This document shows, in pieces, positions 1 to 5,947 of a stretch of DNA of 7,633 nt. The position numbers and the translations under genes are program-made. Each line of letters begins with the position of its first letter. Position 1 is the first letter of the stretch. The DNA is from Candidatus Dadabacteria bacterium UBA1144 (GTDB lineage Bacteria; Desulfobacterota_D; UBA1144), in assembly GCA_905181755.1 (NCBI GenBank), contig CAJIYY010000064.1, positions 1-7,633 of the forward strand. Reading direction: 5' to 3'. Below the pieces are notes generated by a model, which ran no database searches, had not been told where the DNA came from, and saw nothing but the letters and a program-made list of their open reading frames with translations.

Positions 1-1
1 G

Positions 2-988
2 ATTTCAAAAGAAAGGATTAAAGTTAAGAAGGCTAGTAAAAATAATGTGGAGAACTTAGATTTTGAAATTCCTTTAGGTTGCATAACTTGTGTAACAGGG
101 GTATCGGGTTCCGGCAAAAGCACCTTAATCAAAGACTGCTTTTTTGGAAATGCATCTAAAGAATTCGGAATGGCCTACGAAGAAAGAGGAAAAGTTGATT
201 CAATTTCGGGTTTATCAAGAATAAATGAGCTTGTAATGATCAATCAGGATACTGTAGGAACAAGCGGAAGATCTAATCCTGCCAGCTATATGAAGATATA
301 TGACGATATTAGGAATTTAATGTCAAAGGCCCCGGAGTCGATAAAAGAAGGGCTGAAACCTGGAGATTTTTCATTTAATACTGACGGAGGGAGATGTGCT
401 GACTGCAAAGGAGAAGGGAAAAAGAATATAGAAATGCAATTTCTGTCAGACTTAGAAGTAATTTGCGACTCTTGTAACGGAAAGAAATTTAATGAAAATA
501 TTTTAGGCGTAAAAATGCGAGACAAGAATATCAATCAAATTTTAGGATTAACTATAAAAGAGGCAATTGATTTCTTCGATGAGAATAGAAAGATAAGAAG
601 GGAGTTGGATATTTTATTATCAGTTGGGCTTGGCTATTTGACCCTAGGTCAACCCACAAATACCCTATCCGGGGGTGAATCCCAAAGAATCAAAATTGCC
701 AAGTCTTTGTTAGCTAAAAATTCACACAATGTTCTTTATATTCTAGATGAGCCCTCAATTGGTCTTCATGTGGATGATTTAAAGAATTTAGTAAAAACAT
801 TTGAGTTTCTTGTTGAGAATAATAATACGCTTGTAATTATCGAACACAATTTAGAGATAATTAAAATTGCTGACTACATTATAGACATGGGTCCGGGAGG
901 AGGGAGCAAAGGAGGAAAAATACTTGCGGCAGGAACTCCAACACAGGTTAAAAAGAATAACGATTCAATAATAAGACAATATCTGTAA
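2..988 (+). CDS. uvrA: UvrA-family excinuclease ABC subunit A, C-terminal part (5' end outside window)
   Basis: UvrA is the damage-scanning ATPase of nucleotide excision repair; it works as a dimer and loads UvrB on DNA. The frame is open from base 2 with no upstream stop, so the gene enters from the left; the GTG at 47 lies inside a conserved strand and is not the start. About 328 codons of the second ABC half are visible: Walker A GVSGSGKST (98-124), a C-terminal zinc module with two CxxC pairs (395-406 and 464-475), the ABC signature LSGGESQ (665-685), Walker B LYILDEP (734-754) and the EHN switch histidine near 838-849, ending in a GPGGGSKGG tail. The linker after Walker A reads INQDTVGTSGRSNPASY, where ordinary UvrA has, from memory, DQxPIGRTPRSNPATY. 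The zinc-loop text EMQFLSDLEV also resembles UvrA-like paralogs, so either the main uvrA or a second paralog is possible. The gene ends 3 bases before the convergent phosphatase gene. Confidence 0.9.
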   Translation: MSKERIKVKKASKNNVENLDFEIPLGCITCVTGVSGSGKSTLIKDCFFGNASKEFGMAYEERGKVDSISGLSRINELVMINQDTVGTSGRSNPASYMKIYDDIRNLMSKAPESIKEGLKPGDFSFNTDGGRCADCKGEGKKNIEMQFLSDLEVICDSCNGKKFNENILGVKMRDKNINQILGLTIKEAIDFFDENRKIRRELDILLSVGLGYLTLGQPTNTLSGGESQRIKIAKSLLAKNSHNVLYILDEPSIGLHVDDLKNLVKTFEFLVENNNTLVIIEHNLEIIKIADYIIDMGPGGGSKGGKILAAGTPTQVKKNNDSIIRQYL

Positions 989-991
989 TGG

Positions 992-1786
992 TTAGACTTC
1001 ATCAGAGCTAATTTCAGCAATTAATTTCTTCAGCAATCCCTTATTTGCGGAGATAATGCTTTTGTTCTTTAAAATATTAAAATTCTTACCACTAGAGTTG
1101 ACGACTCTTCCACCAGCTTCACGAACAAGCAACACCCCAGCTGAGGTATCCCAGCTATTAAGTCCTAATTCCCAGAATCCATCAAGTCTGCCACATGCAA
1201 CATAAGCCAAGTCTAGAGCTGCAGAGCCATCTCTCCTTATAGATCTTGCCTTGAAAATCAATCTCCTGAAGTTGGCTAAATTCTTTCTAGCAAAAGACTT
1301 CTTTGAGGTTATAAATCCTGTACATAGAAGAGAGTCTGAGAGGTTCTTAATTTTACTAACATTAATCTTTTTACCATTTAAGAAAGCTCCAGCATCTTTC
1401 TGAGCATAAAAAAATTCATTCCTATTTGAATCAAAGATTGCTCCATAGGTTATCTTGCCCTTAATCATAACTCCTATAGAAGTACAAAAAAAAGGGTAGT
1501 CATGAATGTAATTATTTGTACCATCAATAGGATCAATAACCCAGGTCATAGCTTGATTATTGCCAGATGTCCCTGTCTCTTCACCTATAAAATTTGAATT
1601 TGGAAAGACTTTTTTAACTATATTAATTATTACTTTCTCCACTTTAATATCTTGGGTTGTAACCCAATCGTTGGCACCTTTTGACCTTATATTTTTATCC
1701 TTTCCGTAATTTGCAGAAATAATTTTTCCTGCCTCTAGGCATGCAGCTTTAAGAACTTTTCTGACTTTATTGTGTATGTTGGACAT
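992..1786 (-). CDS. suhB: inositol monophosphatase family protein (SuhB-like)
   Basis: This is a Mg2+-dependent phosphatase of the inositol monophosphatase family, acting on inositol-1-phosphate or related sugar phosphates; SuhB in enterobacteria also associates with rRNA antitermination complexes. At 264 residues it has the usual length. The metal site is complete: GEE at residues 68-70, DPIDGT at 85-90 (D85, D88) and WDTSAG at 212-217 (D213), with the conserved upstream D46. The C-terminal block LVREAGGRVVNSSGK is typical of bacterial SuhB-like proteins. The start is supported by TAGGA seven bases upstream on the minus strand. The gene is divergent from the rpiB-like gene across a 62-base spacer and convergent with uvrA. 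The exact substrate cannot be read from sequence; histidinol-phosphatase or PAP-phosphatase relatives are alternatives, though the motif spacing fits SuhB best. Confidence 0.87.
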   Translation of the reverse strand: MSNIHNKVRKVLKAACLEAGKIISANYGKDKNIRSKGANDWVTTQDIKVEKVIINIVKKVFPNSNFIGEETGTSGNNQAMTWVIDPIDGTNNYIHDYPFFCTSIGVMIKGKITYGAIFDSNRNEFFYAQKDAGAFLNGKKINVSKIKNLSDSLLCTGFITSKKSFARKNLANFRRLIFKARSIRRDGSAALDLAYVACGRLDGFWELGLNSWDTSAGVLLVREAGGRVVNSSGKNFNILKNKSIISANKGLLKKLIAEISSDEV

Positions 1787-1793
1787 ATAGAAT

Positions 1794-1798
1794 TCCTA
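1794..1798 (-). promoter_or_regulatory. ribosome binding site of suhB-like gene
   Basis: The minus strand reads TAGGA seven bases before the ATG at 1786. It is the best Shine-Dalgarno match in the window and fixes this start codon. Confidence 0.6.
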
Positions 1799-1831
1799 TT
1801 AGATAATTTTTAAAGTAATATAAAAGAAAAC

Positions 1832-1836
1832 AAAGG
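1832..1836 (+). promoter_or_regulatory. possible weak ribosome binding site of rpiB-like gene
   Basis: AAAGG lies 12 bases before the ATG at 1849. The spacing is longer than ideal and the core is short, so this is a weak site. It is still better than what precedes most downstream genes in the run. Confidence 0.35.
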
Positions 1837-1848
1837 TAAAAAAAAGTA

Positions 1849-2292
1849 ATGACAAATAATATTAGCTTTTCTATTGGTGCAGACAATAATTCGAGGTGCG
1901 TTTCCATTGCCAAAGAATACCTTGCAAAAAATAAATACTCTATTTTTGAATATGGGACCTCTGTAGGAGATGATCTAGACTGGGTTGAGATTGCTAAGAA
2001 AGTCTCAAAAGATGTACAAGAACATAAATCAAGCTTTGGTATACTCTTTTGCTATACAGGAACAGGTGTAACAATGGTGGCTAATAAATTCAAAGGTATT
2101 AGGGCAGCCCTTTGTAATGATGAAGATGTCGCAGCAGGTGCGAGGAAATGGAATGATGCTAATATTTTAGCCATGGGCACAATGACAGTCAAAGAAGATC
2201 AGATAGAAAGCATACTTGCTGCATGGATAGATACGAAAGTTGACAGATTGGAGCTGAAGAACATAAAAAAAATAGATGAGATAGAGTTATGA
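1849..2292 (+). CDS. rpiB: RpiB/LacA/LacB-family sugar-phosphate isomerase, divergent
   Basis: The RpiB family interconverts ribose-5-phosphate and ribulose-5-phosphate (or related aldoses and ketoses) in the cytoplasm. At 147 residues the length is normal. The family fold signals are present: an N-terminal nucleotide-type loop starting IGADNNS, the catalytic-cysteine loop FCYTGTGVTMVANKFKGIRA, and WNDANILAMG. Two positions differ from canonical RpiB: the SDHAG motif is ADNNS, so the phosphate- or ring-opening-type histidine is missing, and the usual REHNDANV is RKWNDANI, replacing a second histidine by tryptophan. The cysteine is kept. A subgroup with CxTGTG and RRWNDAN text exists in my memory of other phyla, so this is probably a real subfamily with altered substrate use, not a decayed gene. 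It opens the + strand run, and its stop overlaps the asd start (ATGA). Confidence 0.85.
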   Translation: MTNNISFSIGADNNSRCVSIAKEYLAKNKYSIFEYGTSVGDDLDWVEIAKKVSKDVQEHKSSFGILFCYTGTGVTMVANKFKGIRAALCNDEDVAAGARKWNDANILAMGTMTVKEDQIESILAAWIDTKVDRLELKNIKKIDEIEL

Positions 2293-3302
2293 ATATTGCA
2301 ATAGTTGGAGCTAGTGGGGCTGTAGGATTAGAAATTATAAAGATACTAGAAGAAAGAAAATTTAAGCTTTCGAGTATCACTCTCTTTGCTTCTAAGAGAT
2401 CTGCTGGCACCTCGATACTATTTCGTAAAAAGAAAATTAAAATTCAGGAGCTGAAGAATTCTTCTTTAATAGATTTTGATATAGTATTCTTTTCTGCAGG
2501 CTCAGAAATTAGCAAAAAATATGCTCCAATCGCTGAAAAGAACGGTTCTCTTGTTATAGATAATAGCTCCGCCTTCAGAATGAAAAAAAATGTTGCCTTA
2601 GTTGTACCTGAAATAAACTCGAAAGACATAAGTAAGTACAAATCAAGAATTATTGCGAATCCTAACTGTACAACTATTATTTCTTTAATGGCGATAAAAC
2701 CCCTTTACGACTTAGGTTTAATAAAAAGAATTGTTGCGACTAGCTTCCAGTCTGTTTCTGGAGCTGGAAATCTGGGAATGTCTGAACTAATATTAAATAC
2801 AAAAAAGTTTATTGAAGGAAACAAGAAAAACAAGAATAAAGTCTTTGAGAAAAATATTGCTTTTAATGTTATCCCTAAAATTGGGAAAATAACTAAGAAT
2901 CTATATTCAGAAGAAGAAATGAAGCTTCATAATGAATCTAGGAAGATATTGTCTGATAACAAAATACTTATTACTGCAACAACAGTTAGGGTACCAGTAA
3001 TAAGGTCCCACAGTATCAGTCTAAATATAGAATTCTATAAGAGCATTTCTTTAAATAAAGCAAAAAAAGCTTTAAGTAATTTTCCAGGCTTACAACTAAT
3101 AGGGATTAATCAGAAGATGTCCTACCCCACCCCTTCTGACTGCTCAAACAAAGATGACTGCCTTGTAGGTAGGCTAAGAGAAGACTACTCAGTAACTAAT
3201 GGTTTATCCTTATGGGTTGTTGGTGATCAAATAAGAAAAGGTGCAGCACTTAATGCAGTACAAATTGCAGAATCCTTGCAGGAAAACCTATTTCTATTGT
3301 AG
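2289..3302 (+). CDS. asd: aspartate-semialdehyde dehydrogenase
   Basis: Asd reduces L-aspartyl-4-phosphate to aspartate 4-semialdehyde with NADPH, the branch point to lysine/diaminopimelate, threonine and methionine. At 337 residues it is full length. An N-terminal Rossmann loop GASGAVG (residues 7-13) binds NADP. The active-site cysteine is C127 in NPNCTT, and the substrate-binding SFQSVSGAG follows at 152-160. RVPVIRSHS (234-242) carries the conserved arginine and the general-base histidine H241. The C-terminal VGRLRED and LWVVGDQIRKGAALNAVQIAE complete the family signature. It starts on the ATG that overlaps the rpiB-like stop by four bases and has only a poor GATAGAG-like ribosome site, suggesting translational coupling. 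It precedes dapA, the next enzyme of the lysine branch, by 12 bases. Confidence 0.95.
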   Translation: MNIAIVGASGAVGLEIIKILEERKFKLSSITLFASKRSAGTSILFRKKKIKIQELKNSSLIDFDIVFFSAGSEISKKYAPIAEKNGSLVIDNSSAFRMKKNVALVVPEINSKDISKYKSRIIANPNCTTIISLMAIKPLYDLGLIKRIVATSFQSVSGAGNLGMSELILNTKKFIEGNKKNKNKVFEKNIAFNVIPKIGKITKNLYSEEEMKLHNESRKILSDNKILITATTVRVPVIRSHSISLNIEFYKSISLNKAKKALSNFPGLQLIGINQKMSYPTPSDCSNKDDCLVGRLREDYSVTNGLSLWVVGDQIRKGAALNAVQIAESLQENLFLL

Positions 3303-3314
3303 TATATTTATTAA

Positions 3315-4199
3315 ATGTCAATAATTCATGGATGTATAACTGCACTAATTACTCCCTTTAAAGCCAATGGAAAGCTAGACGAAATTGGATTAGAAAATTT
3401 AATTTTAAGACAGATTGAAAATGGTGTGCATGGAATAGTACCTTGTGGTACGACTGGAGAATCTCCAACATTGACGCATGAAGAACATCAAGAAGTAATT
3501 AAAATATCAATTGACGTAACAAAGAAAAAAATACCTGTCATTGCTGGAACTGGTTCAAATTCTACCAATGAAGCTCTAGAGATGACGGCTAGTGCAGAAG
3601 AAGCAGGAGCAAACGCTACACTTCAGGTAGTTCCATACTACAATAAGCCAAACCAAGAAGGATTATTTAAGCACTTCTCAGAGATATCAAAACATACCTC
3701 GTTACCCTTAATTCTTTACAATATCCCTGGAAGATCAGTAGTGAATCTCGAAGTCGGAACAATTAAGAAACTGGCCACCGAAAACAAAAATATAGTTGGC
3801 ATAAAAGAGGCGAGTGGCGACATAAATATAGTAAAAGAAATTAAGCTTGTCTGTCCAAAAGATTTTATTGTATTATCAGGTGAAGATTCTTTGAATTTAA
3901 GCATACTAGAAGAAGGAGGATCTGGATTCATCTCTGTAACTTCAAATTTAATTCCAAATAAATGCTCTCAATTGTTTAATCTCTTTAAAGATGGAAATAT
4001 TCTTGAAGCTAGAAAAATTAACTCTGCTATATCAGAATTAAATAAACTTTTATTTATAGACACCAACCCAATTCCAATAAAAAGTGCGATGAGTAAAATA
4101 GGATTATGCCAAAATAATCTCAGGTTACCTTTGACGAGTTTAAACAAAGAAAAAACTATCCTACTATATGAAGAATTAAAAAAAATGAATCTTATTTAA
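3315..4199 (+). CDS. dapA: 4-hydroxy-tetrahydrodipicolinate synthase
   Basis: DapA condenses pyruvate with aspartate semialdehyde, the first committed step to diaminopimelate and lysine, using the product of the upstream asd gene. The protein is a full-length TIM barrel of 294 residues. Catalytic features are in place: GTTGES (45-50) with T46/T47, Y109 in the PYYNKPNQEG segment, Y135 and R140 in YNIPGRS, and the Schiff-base lysine K164 in GIKEASGD. The start is the first ATG after the asd stop; the 12-base gap has no Shine-Dalgarno match. Near the 3' end an eight-A run (4178-4185) sits in the ELKKMN codons but the frame continues cleanly to TAA. The rnhB ATG follows the stop with no gap. Related aldolases (KDG aldolase, NanA) are less likely given the full DapA motif set and the asd neighbour. 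Confidence 0.95.
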   Translation: MSIIHGCITALITPFKANGKLDEIGLENLILRQIENGVHGIVPCGTTGESPTLTHEEHQEVIKISIDVTKKKIPVIAGTGSNSTNEALEMTASAEEAGANATLQVVPYYNKPNQEGLFKHFSEISKHTSLPLILYNIPGRSVVNLEVGTIKKLATENKNIVGIKEASGDINIVKEIKLVCPKDFIVLSGEDSLNLSILEEGGSGFISVTSNLIPNKCSQLFNLFKDGNILEARKINSAISELNKLLFIDTNPIPIKSAMSKIGLCQNNLRLPLTSLNKEKTILLYEELKKMNLI

Positions 4200-4790
4200 A
4201 TGAAACCTATATCAAAGATTGAAATAGATTTAACTTCAAAAGGAAAAAAAATAGTAGGGATTGATGAAGTTGGTCGAGGTTCGCTTGTTGGCCCCGTAGT
4301 TGCATGTGCCTTTATGCTAGATTCTCTTGATGAGAAAATCAATATCAATGATTCAAAGAAGCTAACTGAAAATAGTAGAGCTTACTCTTTTACACAGCTT
4401 ATGGTTTCTGGGTCTATTTTTGGATTAGGGTATTCAAGCCATGATGAGATAGATAAAATAAATATTTTAAATGCAACAAAACTTGCAATGATCAGGGCAA
4501 TTGAAAATCTTCGAATTATTCCTGACGTTTTACTAATAGATGGGAATGAACCCCTTAATACTGAAATAGAGGAAATATGCATAGTTAAAGGAGACTTGAA
4601 TTGCACGTCTATAGGGGCAGCTTCTATAATAGCTAAAGTAACTAGAGATTTTATTCTCAAGAAAATTTCACGCATATTCCCACATTACAATCTTGAAAGA
4701 AATAAGGGCTATGGAACCTTGGAGCATTTAAAGTTAATTAAGAAATATGGCCCTAGTCCTTTCCATAGAAAAAGTTTCAAGATTAAATAG
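4200..4790 (+). CDS. rnhB: ribonuclease HII
   Basis: RNase HII cuts RNA in RNA/DNA hybrids and starts removal of single ribonucleotides misincorporated in DNA. At 196 residues it matches the compact bacterial form without an N-terminal extension domain. The four acidic metal ligands are visible: D22 and E23 in GIDEVGRG, D114 in LLIDGN, and D132 in VKGD. The specificity loop GRG and the tyrosine of the NKGYGT segment are also present. DSKKLT (51-56), SIGAASIIAKVTRD (137-150) and the terminal PFHRKSF are classic family blocks. Its ATG directly abuts the dapA stop (TAAATG) with no ribosome-binding sequence, so it probably depends on translation of dapA. Its 3' end contains the left arm of a 12-base inverted repeat that pairs with the start of the next gene. 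Confidence 0.95.
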   Translation: MKPISKIEIDLTSKGKKIVGIDEVGRGSLVGPVVACAFMLDSLDEKININDSKKLTENSRAYSFTQLMVSGSIFGLGYSSHDEIDKINILNATKLAMIRAIENLRIIPDVLLIDGNEPLNTEIEEICIVKGDLNCTSIGAASIIAKVTRDFILKKISRIFPHYNLERNKGYGTLEHLKLIKKYGPSPFHRKSFKIK

Positions 4791-4832
4791 AATTGACATT
4801 AAAAGATTCTTATTCTATTTTTTTTCTATGGA
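4762..4832. repeat. perfect 12-base inverted repeat flanking the rnhB/merR junction
   Basis: TCCATAGAAAAA at 4762-4773 is exactly complementary to TTTTTCTATGGA at 4821-4832, with 47 bases between the arms. A possible G-U pair extends it inward. The left arm lies in the last rnhB codons and the right arm contains the preferred merR start codon at 4828. In a read-through operon transcript the pairing would hide that start codon. Whether the structure forms or has a function is inference; the repeat itself is directly seen. Confidence 0.6.
4793..4821 (+). promoter_or_regulatory. candidate sigma70-type promoter for merR-like gene (possibly leaderless)
   Basis: A consensus -35 TTGACA (4793-4798) is followed by exactly 17 bases and then TATTTT (4816-4821), a 4/6 match to the -10 consensus. 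The predicted start of transcription, six to seven bases on, falls at the A of the ATG at 4828. No Shine-Dalgarno sequence lies between. The 17-base spacer is normal, unlike the 19-20 base spacers of typical MerR-activated promoters. In such an AT-rich region the -10 is weak evidence; the exact -35 and its position between two genes are the stronger part. Confidence 0.42.
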
Positions 4833-5181
4833 TCTTTCTGATAGAATAGCAAGTAAATTATTCTTCAAGATAGGAGAGTTAGCACAAATTACCGGAATTT
4901 CCGTGACCAAGATTCGATACTGGACGAAGAATTATCAGGAATTAAATAAGCAAGTAAGAACAAGTGAGAAGACAAAGCAAAAGCTATATCACAAAGATTC
5001 AATTAAGATAATCCAGGAAATTAATAAATATTTAAAAAATCTAGATATTCTAGCTAGCAAAGATAGGATAAATCAAAAACTGAGGAATAACTTAAATAGC
5101 GAGCTAGAGACTATGAAGAGACTTGAGAAACTAAAAGAGAGGCTAAGAAGTTTAGTCAATATTTCACCAAAAACTCCCTGA
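4828..5181 (+). CDS. small MerR-family-like transcriptional regulator
   Basis: This 117-residue protein starts with a MerR-type winged helix-turn-helix: FFKIGELAQITGISVTKIRYW (residues 12-32) with the hallmark RYW, followed by a wing ending in QKLYHKDSIKIIQEINKYL. The rest (about residues 75-110) is lysine- and glutamate-rich and likely forms the dimerising coiled coil. There is no effector domain and no metal-binding cysteine cluster, so the signal cannot be guessed. An ATG at 4747 in the same frame would add 27 residues and overlap rnhB by 44 bases; I prefer 4828 because the helix-turn-helix normally begins within about a dozen residues of the start and the extra segment (SRLNRIDIKRFLFYFF) looks non-native. 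It sits just before surE, as similar small regulators do in some deltaproteobacteria-like genomes (from memory). A target regulon is unknown. Confidence 0.78.
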   Translation: MDLSDRIASKLFFKIGELAQITGISVTKIRYWTKNYQELNKQVRTSEKTKQKLYHKDSIKIIQEINKYLKNLDILASKDRINQKLRNNLNSELETMKRLEKLKERLRSLVNISPKTP

Positions 5182-5218
5182 GAAGGTAAAGTCCCTTAAA
5201 ATTGGTTATCATGTATAA

Positions 5219-5947
5219 ATGAAAATTCTTCTAACGAACGATGATGGAATAAATGCTGAAGGACTTCTAGATATATATAATTCTTTATCGAATTTTGGGG
5301 AGACAGTCATCGTTGCTCCTGAAAATAATCAAAGCACAAAAAGTCACTCAATAAGCTTGAATACGCCACTAAGAGTTAGAAAACTTGCCCCTAATAAATA
5401 CGCACTCAATGGTCTTCCGGCAGACTGTGTTAATTTTGCAATCAACTCAAGAGTAGGGAAAAAACCTTTTGATTTGGTTGTTTCAGGTATAAATGATGGT
5501 GCAAACATTGGTGACGATATAAACTATTCAGGAACAGTTGCTGCGGCTAGAGAGGGCTATCTTCATGGTGTAAATTCAATTGCAGTTTCAATCGCAAATA
5601 AAGAAAATCCAAAATATAAGGATTGTTCTGAGGCATTAGAAGGTATCTTAAAAAAAATTCTCAAATTAAAGCTAAAGTCCTACTTTTTTAATATTAATTA
5701 TCCCAATATTCCTGTTAGTGAGATCAGAGGAATCAAAATGACAAAACAAGGCTCAAGAGCTTATGGTCAAAAAATTGTTTCAAGAAGAGACCCAAGAGGA
5801 AATGAGTACTTCTGGATTGGTGGAAGCCACTTAACTTACAAGCCTGAAAATGGGACTGATATCAAAGCTATAAGAAATGATTTCATCTCGATTACACCCC
5901 TAATAATTAAGTACACGGACACTAAGAGATTAAAGTTGAAGATATGA
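5219..5947 (+). CDS. surE: 5'/3'-nucleotidase SurE
   Basis: SurE is a metal-dependent nucleoside monophosphatase (also acting on short polyphosphate and exopolyphosphate in some species) linked to stationary-phase survival. At 242 residues the length is typical. The metal ligands are intact: D8 and D9 in TNDDG, S39 in the NQSTKSHS loop and N92 in SGIND. GLPADCV (65-71), NIGDDINYSGTVAAAREG (96-113) and the later SRRDPRG segment are family signatures. The start MKILLTNDDG is the universal SurE beginning, so the ATG at 5219 is secure despite no ribosome-binding sequence; the 37 bases after the merR-like stop show no hairpin. The stop overlaps the start of the membrane-protein gene by four bases (ATGA), which suggests coupled translation. 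The usual partner pcm is not next to it here. Confidence 0.96.
   Translation: MKILLTNDDGINAEGLLDIYNSLSNFGETVIVAPENNQSTKSHSISLNTPLRVRKLAPNKYALNGLPADCVNFAINSRVGKKPFDLVVSGINDGANIGDDINYSGTVAAAREGYLHGVNSIAVSIANKENPKYKDCSEALEGILKKILKLKLKSYFFNINYPNIPVSEIRGIKMTKQGSRAYGQKIVSRRDPRGNEYFWIGGSHLTYKPENGTDIKAIRNDFISITPLIIKYTDTKRLKLKI

Larger units (their letters stand above)
1787..1848. promoter_or_regulatory. divergent intergenic region, presumed promoters for suhB-like gene and rpiB-led run
   Basis: This 62-base AT-rich spacer is the only place where two genes diverge, so it must carry or lie next to both start signals unless transcription comes from farther away. AT-rich stretches such as TAATAT (1816-1821) could serve as -10 elements, but I see no convincing paired -35 on either strand. 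No clear palindrome or hairpin is visible. The call rests on gene layout, not on a good promoter match. Confidence 0.35.

Noticed and set aside
47..49. GTG at 47 as the start of the first gene
   Set aside because: The conserved UvrA sequence continues upstream to base 2 without a stop, so the gene is cut by the window edge and this codon is internal.
286..534. Minus-strand reading frame opposite uvrA
   Set aside because: It lies fully inside the conserved zinc module region of UvrA, has no recognisable protein family and no ribosome site; it is a shadow of the real gene.
4178..4185. Eight-A run near the dapA end as a programmed frameshift site
   Set aside because: DapA reaches its normal length in frame and rnhB has its own ATG directly after the stop; no stimulatory structure is visible.
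4382..4675. Minus-strand reading frame opposite rnhB
   Set aside because: It is the reverse complement of conserved RNase HII motifs and has no independent evidence.
4818..4825. T-run before the merR start as an intrinsic terminator of rnhB
   Set aside because: No compact GC-rich hairpin sits immediately upstream; the long-range 12-base repeat has a 47-base loop and its right arm includes the T-run itself.
4747..4827. Upstream ATG at 4747 as start of the MerR-type gene
   Set aside because: It would add 27 non-conserved residues overlapping rnhB; the helix-turn-helix begins near residue 12 when counted from 4828, the usual position. It is not fully excluded.
5214..5219. TATAAA just before the surE ATG as a -10 promoter element
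   Set aside because: It overlaps the start codon, so transcription would begin inside the conserved SurE N-terminus; the start MKILLTNDDG is not movable.
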